Below are positions 9,236 through 17,446 of a DNA stretch of 64,000 nt, one piece after another (position 1 is the stretch's first letter; each line of letters begins with the position of its first letter). The DNA is from Mucilaginibacter sp. OK098 (GTDB lineage Bacteria; Bacteroidota; Bacteroidia; Sphingobacteriales; Sphingobacteriaceae): contig NZ_FRCM01000005.1 of assembly GCF_900142915.1 (NCBI RefSeq), positions 124,001-188,000 on the forward strand, given 5' to 3'. The translations under genes were made by a program, and so were the position numbers. The notes beneath the pieces are model-generated. The model searched no databases. It was not told where the DNA came from and saw only the letters and a list, made by a program, of their open reading frames with translations.

Positions 9236-9616
9236 TTATCCTGCATGCCCGCTCATCATGCTGGCAAAAATAATAAGCAACACCACTATGCTGATGCCCA
9301 CATACAGGTAATCCTTCTCCAGCACAAAACCTATGGTTGAAAATATCACCCTCAAAATGGGTGTGGCAATTAATAGGATTATGCCCAGCTGGATAATTGC
9401 CTGCCCTTTAAAGTTAAGCGCAGCGTTTACAAGGCTGCCCGGGCTTTGAAGAAAAGGAGGGATGCCTTTGAACTTCCTATAATCAGGAATAGAATGTCCA
9501 TGCCTGTACATAAAAAAGATGCCCCCTAAAAAAACAATACTCATAGATACGATCATGCCGCCCCGCAGCACCTGCCCTATAAGTGATTGTATGTCTGTGT
9601 CTTTAAATTTGCTCAT
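9236..9616 (-). CDS. DUF1634 membrane protein
   Basis: The 126-residue protein has three hydrophobic segments, at about 18-36, 69-90 and 99-119, and the DUF1634 pattern (SLIGQVLRGGMIVS near the N-terminus, ISIVVLLIIFASMM at the end). DUF1634 genes commonly follow TauE/SafE family exporters. Here the gene lies 115 bp downstream of one on the same strand, so it probably acts as an accessory subunit. The heptamer words at 9635-9699 fill the spacer. Confidence 0.85.
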   Translation of the reverse strand: MSKFKDTDIQSLIGQVLRGGMIVSMSIVFLGGIFFMYRHGHSIPDYRKFKGIPPFLQSPGSLVNAALNFKGQAIIQLGIILLIATPILRVIFSTIGFVLEKDYLYVGISIVVLLIIFASMMSGHAG

Positions 9617-9634
9617 TTTTATTTTTAGTTTATG

Positions 9635-9699
9635 GTTCAGAGCAGTTCATAGTTGATGGTTCATGGTAGCTGCGTTTTCTTGATTCCTGATTCTTGCCG
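9635..9699. repeat. Heptamer word arrays in the DUF1634/TauE spacer
   Basis: Two short 7-bp-period runs are seen: GTTCATA, GTTGATG, GTTCATG at 9645-9665 (a GTTCAGA lies at 9635), and CTTGATT, CCTGATT, CTTGCCG at 9679-9699. A reversed GGTTCATGGTTGATA copy follows at about 9713-9727. The same words recur at 43049 and 40526. Confidence 0.8.
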
Positions 9700-9731
9700 T
9701 CTTGCTTCTTTCTATCAACCATGAACCGCAA

Positions 9732-10568
9732 TTATATCTTCCCTGTTACCCCGTTATAGATCATCTGCCCCGCTAGAAAGGATACTACAATGGCAAAAAC
9801 CCACCGTAGCCATCCTGATGACTTTGTGCGAACCAATATTTTCGACCCTGTAAAGGCGCCAAACAATACCCCGATAACAACCGGCATAACCAAGCCCGGG
9901 CTGATATAGCCCCGCTGCAAATAAACAACCGCGCTTGCTGATGCAGTAACACCTATCATAAAGTTGCTTGTGGTAGTTGATACCTTAAAAGGGATGCGCA
10001 TAATGGTATCCATAGCTATCACCTTTAATGCGCCAGAGCCAATACCCAGTAGCCCCGAAATGGTGCCGGCAAAAATCATCATAACAAAACCACCGCCTAC
10101 TTTGCGTACACTATATTCAACAGTGCCACCAGCGGTAGGATAGCTGCTGTTAAGCTTTAGTTTTTCGGCCAGGTAGCTTTTTTCAACTACTATTTGTTCC
10201 GCCTTTTTACGCAGCGAAAGCAATGCCGACATAAGCAGGATAACTCCAAATAATATGGCTATGTAATGTGTTGGGATATAAACGGCAAGTATAGCACCGC
10301 ACATGGCCCCGGCTGTGGTTGCTATCTCTAAAAACATGCCGAGCCGCATATTGGTTATCCCCTCCTTAACATAAGCAGCAGCCGAACCGGACGAGGTAGC
10401 AATAACCGATACCAGCGATGCCCCGATAGCATAATGAATATCAACATTCAACAATAAAGTAAGCAGCGGGATAATTACAACGCCCCCGCCAAGCCCTGTT
10501 AATGAACCCAATAAACCAGCAAAATAGGAACCAATAAGTATAATAAGCGTGAAAAATATTACTGACAT
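9732..10568 (-). CDS. TauE/SafE family anion exporter
   Basis: This 278-residue integral membrane protein has about eight hydrophobic segments in two halves. Each half begins with the family motif: GSLTGLGGGVVIIPLL near residues 20-36 and GTISGLLGIGSGALKV near 168-184. The family moves sulfite, sulfonates or other anions across the inner membrane; the substrate here is unknown. DUF1634 follows on the same strand and probably belongs to the transporter. Confidence 0.9.
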   Translation of the reverse strand: MSVIFFTLIILIGSYFAGLLGSLTGLGGGVVIIPLLTLLLNVDIHYAIGASLVSVIATSSGSAAAYVKEGITNMRLGMFLEIATTAGAMCGAILAVYIPTHYIAILFGVILLMSALLSLRKKAEQIVVEKSYLAEKLKLNSSYPTAGGTVEYSVRKVGGGFVMMIFAGTISGLLGIGSGALKVIAMDTIMRIPFKVSTTTSNFMIGVTASASAVVYLQRGYISPGLVMPVVIGVLFGAFTGSKILVRTKSSGWLRWVFAIVVSFLAGQMIYNGVTGKI

Positions 10569-10658
10569 GCTATAAATAAAATAGGGTGCCGCTAAAGTAA
10601 TAATAACTTTTTTTAAGCACTTACTTTAATGTTTGTCTATAGATTTAGTGGTATTGAT

Positions 10659-10905
10659 GATGTGCGGATTATGGATGTGCGAATGTGCGGATGAGAAAAT
10701 TTGAAAAGGTGTTGATTTGAATTTGAAGAAGAAATAATATGATGTGCGGATGTGTGGATTACCGATGTGCGGATGAAGGATTTGAAGATGTGTTGATTTG
10801 GTAATTTGAAGAAGAAATAATATGATGTGCGGATGTGCGGATTACCGATGTGCGGATGAGGGGATTTGCAAATGTGTTGATTTGGTAATTTGAAGATGAA
10901 ACAGT
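10659..10905. repeat. 83-bp tandem repeat, three copies, built from octamer words
   Basis: Copies start at 10659, 10741 and 10824. Each runs GATGTGCGGATG(T)..., GATTACCGATGTGCGGATGA, a GATTTG-rich part, TGTTGATTTGG and GAAGAAATAATAT. The internal octamer GATGTGCG repeats two to four times per copy. Copies 2 and 3 are most alike. It is not coding; all frames are short. Confidence 0.92.
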
Positions 10906-11104
10906 AGGAGATATAAACTTGAGATCAACCCTTACAATATGTATAAAAACTCCTCCGTAAGGGCGAATTGCATTCACCCCGGATCGCCACGTCAAACAAG
11001 GAAGGTCCTAACCGCCAACCGCCCCATTGGGGCGTAATATTGGTAGAAAAAAGATTACAACATATTTGGCGCTCCGGAGGTGCGTAACCAACCACGGCAT
11101 TTTG
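10906..11104. other. Spacer with two small palindromes before ubiD-like gene
   Basis: It contains an imperfect dyad GGGCGAATTGCATTCACCC (about 10961-10980) and a perfect one, CGCCCCATTGGGGCG (11020-11034). I suspect the first is a degenerate dispersed palindrome. The open frame that starts at 11027 crosses this region but is not the gene start. Confidence 0.5.
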
Positions 11105-11112
11105 TACATTTG
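11105..11112 (+). promoter_or_regulatory. Promoter -7 element for the UbiD-family gene
   Basis: TACATTTG matches the Bacteroidota -7 consensus TAnnTTTG and ends 10 bp before the ATG at 11123, implying a very short leader. No TTG sits at the expected -33 distance, so only half the promoter is supported. Confidence 0.55.
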
Positions 11113-11122
11113 CCCAGCAAAT

Positions 11123-12961
11123 ATGAGTTACCCAAGTTTACAGGCCTGTGTTGCCGATCTTGAAAAGCATGGCCGGTTGATCCGGATAAAGGAAGAGGTG
11201 GACCCTTATCTGCAAATGGCCGCAATTCATTTGCGTGTATTTGAAAATGAGGGCCCGGCTATCCTTTTTGAAAATGTTAAAGGCAGCAAGTTTCCGGCTG
11301 TATCAAACCTGTTCGGAACGCTTGACAGATCGAAGTTTATTTTCAGGGACACGCTTGATAAGATCAAAACGCTGGTCGACCTAAAGTCCGACCCTCTAAA
11401 AGCAATAAAACATCCGTTTAAATATGCCAATGTGGGGCTTACCGCATTATCGGCGTTGCCAATGAAAACAGGCCGCGGCGCACCTGTAAACTTTGCAAAA
11501 TGCCATATCAGTGATTTACCGCAAATAGTTAACTGGCCAAAGGACGGAGGTCCGTTTGTAACCATGCCGCAGGTGTATACCGAGGATGCCGATAAACCAG
11601 GTATTATGAACGCCAACCTGGGGATGTACCGCATCCAGATGGGGGGGAATGATTATATCATGAATGAAGAGATCGGTTTGCACTACCAGTTGCATAGGGG
11701 CATTGGTGTTCATCAAGCCAAAGCTAATGCAAAAGGGCAACCTTTAAAGGTGAGCATATTTGTAGGAGGGCCGCCATCGCATCCGGTTGCTGCGGTAATG
11801 CCGCTGCCTGAGGGATTATCTGAAATGACCTTTGCCGGTGCATTGGGTAACCGCCGTTTTCGTTATTTTTATGATGCGGAAGGTTTTTGCATTTCCGCCG
11901 ATGCTGACTTTGTAATTACCGGCACCGTTATGCCGCATGACAACAAACCTGAAGGTCCTTTTGGCGATCATTTGGGATATTATAGCTTAAAACACCCTTT
12001 CCCGCTTTTAAAGGTTCACAACGTTTATCATCGCAAGGATGCTATTTGGTCATTCACAGTAGTTGGCCGGCCGCCGCAAGAAGATACCAGTTTTGGTGCG
12101 CTTATCCATGAAATTACGGGCTCTGCTATCCCGAAAGAGATCCCCGGTCTGCACGCTGTAAACGCGGTAGATGCTGCCGGGGTACACCCTTTATTGTTTG
12201 CTATAGGCAGCGAGCGTTATACCCCTTATAGCAATGAAAGAAGGCCGCAGGAGATCTTAACCATTGCCAACCATATATTGGGAAAAGGTCAGCTAAGTCT
12301 GGCTAAATACTTATTCATAGCTGCACAGGAAGATGATCCAGCTTTAAGTGTGAATGATATTGGCGGCTTTTTAAAGCATATCCTGCAAAGGATAGACCTG
12401 ACCCGCGACCTGCATTTTTACACAAACACTACCATTGACACCCTTGACTATAGCGGCAGCGGATTAAATGCAGGCAGTAAAGTAGCAGTAGCAGCTGCAG
12501 GTGAAATTAAAAGAGAGCTTTGGAATGAAGTGCCTTCAAGTTTTACATTGCCCCGCCCTTTTGAAAAATATAAAATGGTGATGCCTGGCGTATTGGCCGT
12601 TGAAGTGCCCAAAAACATCAGGAGCAGCGATATGCCTTTAATGCTTGAAATTTTGGATGAGCATTTGCAGGATGCCGAACTTGATGGTTTACCCCTGATG
12701 GTATTTTGTGACGATGCCGGATTTACAGCTCAAAACATTAATAATTTTGTTTGGGTTACTTTTACCCGCAGTAACCCATCCCACGATATTTATGGCATTA
12801 AAAGTTTTACAGAACATAAGCATTGGGGCTGCAATGGCCCGCTGATCATTGATGCACGCATTAAGCCACACCATGCACCAGTACTGGAAAAAGACCCGGA
12901 AGTAGAGAAGTTAGTGGATAGGATGGGAGAAAAAGGAGCCGCTTTATATGGAATAATTTAA
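11123..12961 (+). CDS. UbiD family (de)carboxylase
   Basis: The frame is open from 11027, but the ATG at 11123 (612 residues) is the natural start: the sequence MSYPSLQACVADLEKHGRL aligns with the start of UbiD proteins, and a -7 element lies just upstream. UbiD enzymes use prenylated FMN and Mn/K to decarboxylate aromatic or alpha,beta-unsaturated acids. Family sections are visible: MNANLGMYRIQ, NEEIGLHYQLHRGIG, PEGPFGDHLGYYS and FTRSNPSHD. Classical UbiD is about 490 residues, so this is the longer Bacteroidota form. UbiX, which makes the cofactor, is not in the window. The substrate may be a menaquinone precursor, by inference. Confidence 0.88.
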   Translation: MSYPSLQACVADLEKHGRLIRIKEEVDPYLQMAAIHLRVFENEGPAILFENVKGSKFPAVSNLFGTLDRSKFIFRDTLDKIKTLVDLKSDPLKAIKHPFKYANVGLTALSALPMKTGRGAPVNFAKCHISDLPQIVNWPKDGGPFVTMPQVYTEDADKPGIMNANLGMYRIQMGGNDYIMNEEIGLHYQLHRGIGVHQAKANAKGQPLKVSIFVGGPPSHPVAAVMPLPEGLSEMTFAGALGNRRFRYFYDAEGFCISADADFVITGTVMPHDNKPEGPFGDHLGYYSLKHPFPLLKVHNVYHRKDAIWSFTVVGRPPQEDTSFGALIHEITGSAIPKEIPGLHAVNAVDAAGVHPLLFAIGSERYTPYSNERRPQEILTIANHILGKGQLSLAKYLFIAAQEDDPALSVNDIGGFLKHILQRIDLTRDLHFYTNTTIDTLDYSGSGLNAGSKVAVAAAGEIKRELWNEVPSSFTLPRPFEKYKMVMPGVLAVEVPKNIRSSDMPLMLEILDEHLQDAELDGLPLMVFCDDAGFTAQNINNFVWVTFTRSNPSHDIYGIKSFTEHKHWGCNGPLIIDARIKPHHAPVLEKDPEVEKLVDRMGEKGAALYGII

Positions 12962-13052
12962 GTGCCGAAATGCAAGAGCTCGAATACATGTCCTGTCTGG
13001 CACTTACATACTTTTGCATTTCACCGGTCGTATTAAAATACGATAGGTGAAA
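12960..13052. other. Stem-loop region after the UbiD-family gene
   Basis: Several dyads overlap here: AAGTGCC (12960-12966) with GGCACTT (12999-13005), GAAATGCAA with TTGCATTTC, and TTTCACC..CGTATT with AATACG..GGTGAAA (13019-13052). They may end or stabilise the ubiD-like transcript. There is no long T-run, so a classical terminator is not certain. Confidence 0.45.
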
Positions 13053-13167
13053 AATCATGGATAGGATATTATAACGGCGCTATACTTGGTAATTTAATAC
13101 GGCGGTTTAACCAACTTGTCAAAAATATTATCTTAATTTAACACGTTAAATCTTATCACCCGATATA

Positions 13168-15129
13168 GTGTTCACGCAAATATTTAAACACAGTAAGTCA
13201 AAGGGAAAGCTACTCCTTTTTATCCTGTTTCTTTTTTTTTATACAAAAACCTATTCCCAGCAATTTTATGCTGCTACAAGTGCCGGTCAGTTACAGCTGG
13301 TAACCCTTACCGCTAATGGTTTGGTGTCTGAAACAGTCCCGGGATGTTATAGCTATTTCTCGATTGCCATATTCACCAATAAAATTTATTTCTCTGATGC
13401 ATATGGACACCTGTTTTCAGGTAATTTAACCGGGAGTCCCGTTTCAGTTACCAATTGCCAATTAATATCAACTGGTGTGTACGCAAACTCTATGACTGTT
13501 GATAAGCAGGGTGTTATATATTATGCAATATATAATCAACTATATATGATTGACCCTAACAGCCCGTCTCCTGTCCCGGTATTTTTAGGGTCGATGCCGT
13601 ATTCTGCCACCGGCGATCTGGCCTTTTTTCAGAATGAATTATATATGGCATCAGACCGCGGGATTGTACAGGTTAAGTTAAAAGCCCCCTCCAATAGCAC
13701 GCTTTATATTCCCTACACAGGTCAGACGATTTATGGCCTTACCAATGTTGCTGTGAATGGAAAAGATATCCTTTTTGCATTGAGTTTATCTGGTAATAGT
13801 ACCAATCTGATTGAGCTGGACATGCAAAATAAAATAGTAAAAGGAAACGCAGGCTCCTTACCATATATTGTCTATGATGCGGGAAGCGTAACCGAAGCGG
13901 GAGAGGTTCCGTCGATCGAGATAACCGATACCCGCATTACACAAGAATGCGATATTTTTAACAAGGCCCGGGTAGAAATTATAACTAAGCAGCACACCGG
14001 CAAATACACATTTACCCTTGGCAATGGGCAAACTAATTTAACCGGCATCTTCGATAACCTCGCGCCGGGCGTTCACCCGTTAACCATCACCTCCGACGGA
14101 GAAGAATTTCCAAAACACACCTCCTTCACCGTCCCCGACTTCACGCTCACTGCCCCTTTTATTACGCCCTCGCTTAAAAATCCGATATGTGATATATTGG
14201 GCGAAATTAAGCTGGATGCCGGCGTCAATAATTCAACTTACACTATAAAATATAATGGTAATTTGTTTTCCTTCGATCACACCTTTAGCGGCTTAACCGC
14301 AGGCGCCTATCATTTTATTATTCTAAATGCCCAGGGTTGCATCGTCAACGAGAAAGACTACACTTTGCAACAGGATGTTTGCCCGCCAATAACAGTAAAC
14401 GATGTACAGGTTGCGCGTGAATGCGACGTGTTCGGCAAGGCCAAAGTAACAGTAACTACTCAGCCACACCCTGATAACTATACTTACACGCTTAACAATA
14501 TAAGCAATGCAACCGGGATATTCGATCTTGTTCCGCCAGGTGCATATAACCTTGTAATCATATCATCGGGCGGTGACAGGGTTGAGCGCCCCGTGATTGT
14601 ACCCGACTATGCTCTCGACATACCCAACATAACCTATGCCGTAAAAAATGCCGATTGCACCCTGTTCGGCGAAATAAAATTTATGATATACGGCGATACC
14701 AAAGGCGCAACGTCGATAAGATACGGATCGCAGGTGTATCCAATTGATCAGGCTATCAAAACTTTGCCACCCGGTGCAAACTCTTTCAGCGTATTTAATC
14801 AGCAGGGCTGCGTAATTGATATAATTAACGTAGATGTGGCGCTAGACCCATGCAAGCCCATTGTTTTCCCGAATGCATTTACTCCTAACGGCGATGGTAT
14901 AAACGATATTTTCAGATCAAACCAGGACGCCAATCCCCTTAAGTTTCAGTTGTTGATATACAACCGATGGGGCGCACTTATTTTCAAATCACAAAGCATT
15001 TTCAAAGGCTGGGATGGAAGCTTTAACGGAAAGCCGTTGCCATTTGGCGTATTTTACTGGATGGCAAGCTATACTATGATTGATGGGAAAGATGTCGCCC
15101 AAAGTGGTTATGTAACCCTCATAAAGTAA
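13168..15129 (+). CDS. Type IX secretion substrate with type B C-terminal sorting domain
   Basis: It starts with GTG (653 residues). A signal peptide spans about 1-30 (ends TKTYSQQ). Residues 30-245 look like repeated beta blades reading out values over time. Two tandem units of about 155 residues follow, each beginning with ECD(I/V)F-KA (near 262 and 420) and containing CDILGEIKL or CTLFGEIKF. The last 85 residues are the gliding-motility-type sorting domain: FPNAFTPNGDGINDIF, LLIYNRWG, GWDGSFNGKPLPFGVFYW. It should be exported by the Sec system and then by T9SS to the surface. Ligand is unknown. Confidence 0.88.
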   Translation: MFTQIFKHSKSKGKLLLFILFLFFYTKTYSQQFYAATSAGQLQLVTLTANGLVSETVPGCYSYFSIAIFTNKIYFSDAYGHLFSGNLTGSPVSVTNCQLISTGVYANSMTVDKQGVIYYAIYNQLYMIDPNSPSPVPVFLGSMPYSATGDLAFFQNELYMASDRGIVQVKLKAPSNSTLYIPYTGQTIYGLTNVAVNGKDILFALSLSGNSTNLIELDMQNKIVKGNAGSLPYIVYDAGSVTEAGEVPSIEITDTRITQECDIFNKARVEIITKQHTGKYTFTLGNGQTNLTGIFDNLAPGVHPLTITSDGEEFPKHTSFTVPDFTLTAPFITPSLKNPICDILGEIKLDAGVNNSTYTIKYNGNLFSFDHTFSGLTAGAYHFIILNAQGCIVNEKDYTLQQDVCPPITVNDVQVARECDVFGKAKVTVTTQPHPDNYTYTLNNISNATGIFDLVPPGAYNLVIISSGGDRVERPVIVPDYALDIPNITYAVKNADCTLFGEIKFMIYGDTKGATSIRYGSQVYPIDQAIKTLPPGANSFSVFNQQGCVIDIINVDVALDPCKPIVFPNAFTPNGDGINDIFRSNQDANPLKFQLLIYNRWGALIFKSQSIFKGWDGSFNGKPLPFGVFYWMASYTMIDGKDVAQSGYVTLIK

Positions 15130-15171
15130 AGCCTGTTTATAAAAAGTGACCCCACTCAATAAAATTGTTTA

Positions 15172-15179
15172 TATTTTTG
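15172..15179 (+). promoter_or_regulatory. Possible -7 element before lipoprotein gene
   Basis: TATTTTTG fits TAnnTTTG and lies 22 bp before the ATG at 15202. No -33 TTG at proper distance. The gene could also be read through from the T9SS cargo gene 72 bp upstream. Confidence 0.4.
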
Positions 15180-15201
15180 CCCCTCAAGCAATTTTAAGAA
15201 C

Positions 15202-15903
15202 ATGTTTATAAAGAGAATAATTATCGGTTGTTTATTATTGAGTTTTTTCGCCTGCAAAAAACCGCAGGACGTACCTCATTACACCGTATCAAAAGTTTTT
15301 AAAACAGATACCGCCACAACCGTAAATGTGCATATTGCTAGCCGCATGACCACAGCGCAATTAGTGCTGATTGCCGGCAAACTGAAAAAAGACAGCGCTC
15401 AAATCCAAAACTTACATATCAGCTTCCTTTTACCGGGCAATACCGAAACCAGCGCTGGTGAAAATAGCTATTACGCGGCTGCTAAATTTGTAAATAAAAA
15501 CCAGGTAGCATCATATGATACCTTGAAAGATGATGAAGGCAATGTAGTAAGACTAAAAATATTTGGTTTATCGGAAACCCAGGCTAAGCACCTGTTATCG
15601 CTACAACCAAAAGAGATTGCCAACAAAAATGTAATGGGGCGTTTTATTGATGATTATAATCATACGGTTATTATTCCATTTGATGATCCCCTTGATGAAA
15701 AGAAGGAAGTATACGTTATTGAGCTTGATTCGGCTTCAAAAGTAGTATCGGCCACCGTACCTGTAAAAGTTAAAGAAGGCAATATTGAAAAATGGCTGGT
15801 TACCCAGCATGGTGATTACATGACTTTAAAGGATAGCGTACTTACCCAATACGCCGCTGATGGTTTGGGCGTGCCGTTTAACAGCATAAAATCGGGAATT
15901 TAA
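15202..15903 (+). CDS. Lipoprotein of unknown function
   Basis: The 233-residue protein has a clear lipobox, LLSFFAC, with Cys18 as the anchor. I do not recognise a domain. The mature part is mixed alpha/beta, with an early region (SRMTTAQLVLIAGKLKKDSAQIQNLHISFLLPG) that looks like a small regular fold, and a later segment YVIELDSASKVVSATVPVKVKE. It follows the T9SS cargo gene by 72 bp on the same strand and may be cotranscribed. The paired palindromes at 15906-16012 begin two bases after its stop. Confidence 0.75.
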   Translation: MFIKRIIIGCLLLSFFACKKPQDVPHYTVSKVFKTDTATTVNVHIASRMTTAQLVLIAGKLKKDSAQIQNLHISFLLPGNTETSAGENSYYAAAKFVNKNQVASYDTLKDDEGNVVRLKIFGLSETQAKHLLSLQPKEIANKNVMGRFIDDYNHTVIIPFDDPLDEKKEVYVIELDSASKVVSATVPVKVKEGNIEKWLVTQHGDYMTLKDSVLTQYAADGLGVPFNSIKSGI

Positions 15904-15905
15904 TG

Positions 15906-16012
15906 ATTTTGAAGAGGCGCGATGCTTTGCGTCTTTATGAAATATGTTAAACAGATTGCATGGTCTTTCTTGTCTATTGGCAAAGACGCGCAGCATCGCG
16001 TCTCTTCAAAAT
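15906..16012. repeat. Inverted pair of AGACGCG palindromic elements
   Basis: The 31-bp arms at 15906-15936 and 15982-16012 are inverted copies differing at about three positions. The right arm is itself a hairpin, AGACGCG-CAGCAT-CGCGTCT. The left arm is a decayed version. The element fills the gap between the lipoprotein and the convergent dacB-like gene. It may serve both as terminator and as a dispersed repeat; a related hairpin is at 39061. Confidence 0.85.
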
Positions 16013-16027
16013 TCCTCCTTTAGGGGG

Positions 16028-17446
16028 TCAAGGGACCTTCAATTCATCCAGCATCCTAAACATCTTCTCCTTAATCCCTTTACTGCTTCCGCTAAAATTA
16101 TTCACCATAATTGAAAAGCAAAGCTCGCGGCCTTTATAAGTGTGGTACCCGGCATAAGTAAGCACGTTTAATATGCTGCCACTCTTCATTCGCATATCAT
16201 TATAAGTGGGCAAACTATCGTAAAAATCAGGAAACCAGGTTTCTTTTTTTGCTGATTGCAGGATGGTTGCCAATGTTAGCGTAGTCACCCTATCGCCCGG
16301 CGAGAGGCCACTGCCATCAACAATATTTAAGGAATTTGGGTCGATGCCACGGGCTTTCCAAAAGGATTGTTCAACCTCAACACCATTCATAGTTGATGGT
16401 TGTTTTCCGGCTTTCCAGGCAATGGTTTTTAGCAATTGTTCCGCATACAGGTTAATGCTTTTATGATTGAGCCAGTAAACGATCTGGCTTAAACGCGGCG
16501 ATAGGAGGGTTGTAAAATTTGTTACTATCTGCGGTGTTGTTAATCCTTTTGCGGTTAAAGTATTGGTTGATTCAGGTTCATTACTTACAGAAATTCCCAA
16601 TCGCTTTAACGTATCCATCAGCCTGAAAGCAGCGTCATAAGCAGGATCAGGCAGAGCGGCTGAGATGCTTTTTTTAGTTTGATCCTGTGCATAAGTGCCC
16701 CGCAGGTACATTGTTTTGCCGTTAACAGGCAAAAAAGCATAAGCGTTATCACCCGTGCCAGATGGTGCATTAACCAGTTCGCTTTTGAAGTTGAGGTACG
16801 GCATTTCCGGAACCTCACGCAATATACCGACAGCACTATCAACCCTGCCGGTTCGTAGTTTTATATCAAACTGGTTTTCGCGCCAGCAAAGTCCGGATGT
16901 ACCGGCACCATAATAGTTGCCTACATCCATCCAGATCCATCCTTCAGGTATAGATTGTGAACCGAACACAGAATCATCGCCAATAACCCGTCCGTTAATT
17001 TTTTTGATCCCGGCTTTTTGAAGCGCATCAACCATTAAACTAAGTATATGGCCTTCATGCGTGTTTTCATAACGCCAGCTGCCCAGGGTTGGGTCGCCTG
17101 CGCCTTTAATAATAATATCGCCGTTTAATGTACCATCAGCGCCAATTGTACCGCTATAGCCAAATTGAGTTTGGTATTGAAAATCCTTCCCCAATAAATT
17201 AAAGGCCGTAATGGTAGTTATGGTTTTTAAGGTTGATGCCGTAGCCAGGCCCATATTGGGGTTTGCGGTAAAAACCTTTTCGCCCGTTTTAGCATCCAAC
17301 ACCGTGAGTGATACTGAAGCATACCTGCACTGGCTATCAGCCTGCAACCGGTTAAATGCCGATTGCAGCTTTTGATCAAGCGGTTGGGCAAAGGTATGCC
17401 CGGTTATAAAAAGAAAACTAATCAGCCAGCTCTTGTGTATCCTCAT
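16028..17446 (-). CDS. dacB: D-alanyl-D-alanine carboxypeptidase/endopeptidase, PBP4 (peptidase S13) type
   Basis: The 472-residue protein has a signal peptide (1-20, ends HTFAQ). It carries the three penicillin-binding motifs: STLK (Ser71-Lys74), SIN (in KSINLYAEQLL, the SxN position) and KSG (in RMKSGSILN, the KTG position). It trims cross-linked or stem-peptide D-Ala-D-Ala in the periplasm. The first 29 bp overlap the end of the upstream permease gene, so it is translated from the same message. The symbol is assigned by family, not by orthology test. Confidence 0.88.
   Translation of the reverse strand: MRIHKSWLISFLFITGHTFAQPLDQKLQSAFNRLQADSQCRYASVSLTVLDAKTGEKVFTANPNMGLATASTLKTITTITAFNLLGKDFQYQTQFGYSGTIGADGTLNGDIIIKGAGDPTLGSWRYENTHEGHILSLMVDALQKAGIKKINGRVIGDDSVFGSQSIPEGWIWMDVGNYYGAGTSGLCWRENQFDIKLRTGRVDSAVGILREVPEMPYLNFKSELVNAPSGTGDNAYAFLPVNGKTMYLRGTYAQDQTKKSISAALPDPAYDAAFRLMDTLKRLGISVSNEPESTNTLTAKGLTTPQIVTNFTTLLSPRLSQIVYWLNHKSINLYAEQLLKTIAWKAGKQPSTMNGVEVEQSFWKARGIDPNSLNIVDGSGLSPGDRVTTLTLATILQSAKKETWFPDFYDSLPTYNDMRMKSGSILNVLTYAGYHTYKGRELCFSIMVNNFSGSSKGIKEKMFRMLDELKVP

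Noticed and set aside
11027-11122. Longer start for the UbiD-family gene
   Set aside because: The added residues do not resemble UbiD and overlap palindromes and the -7 element.
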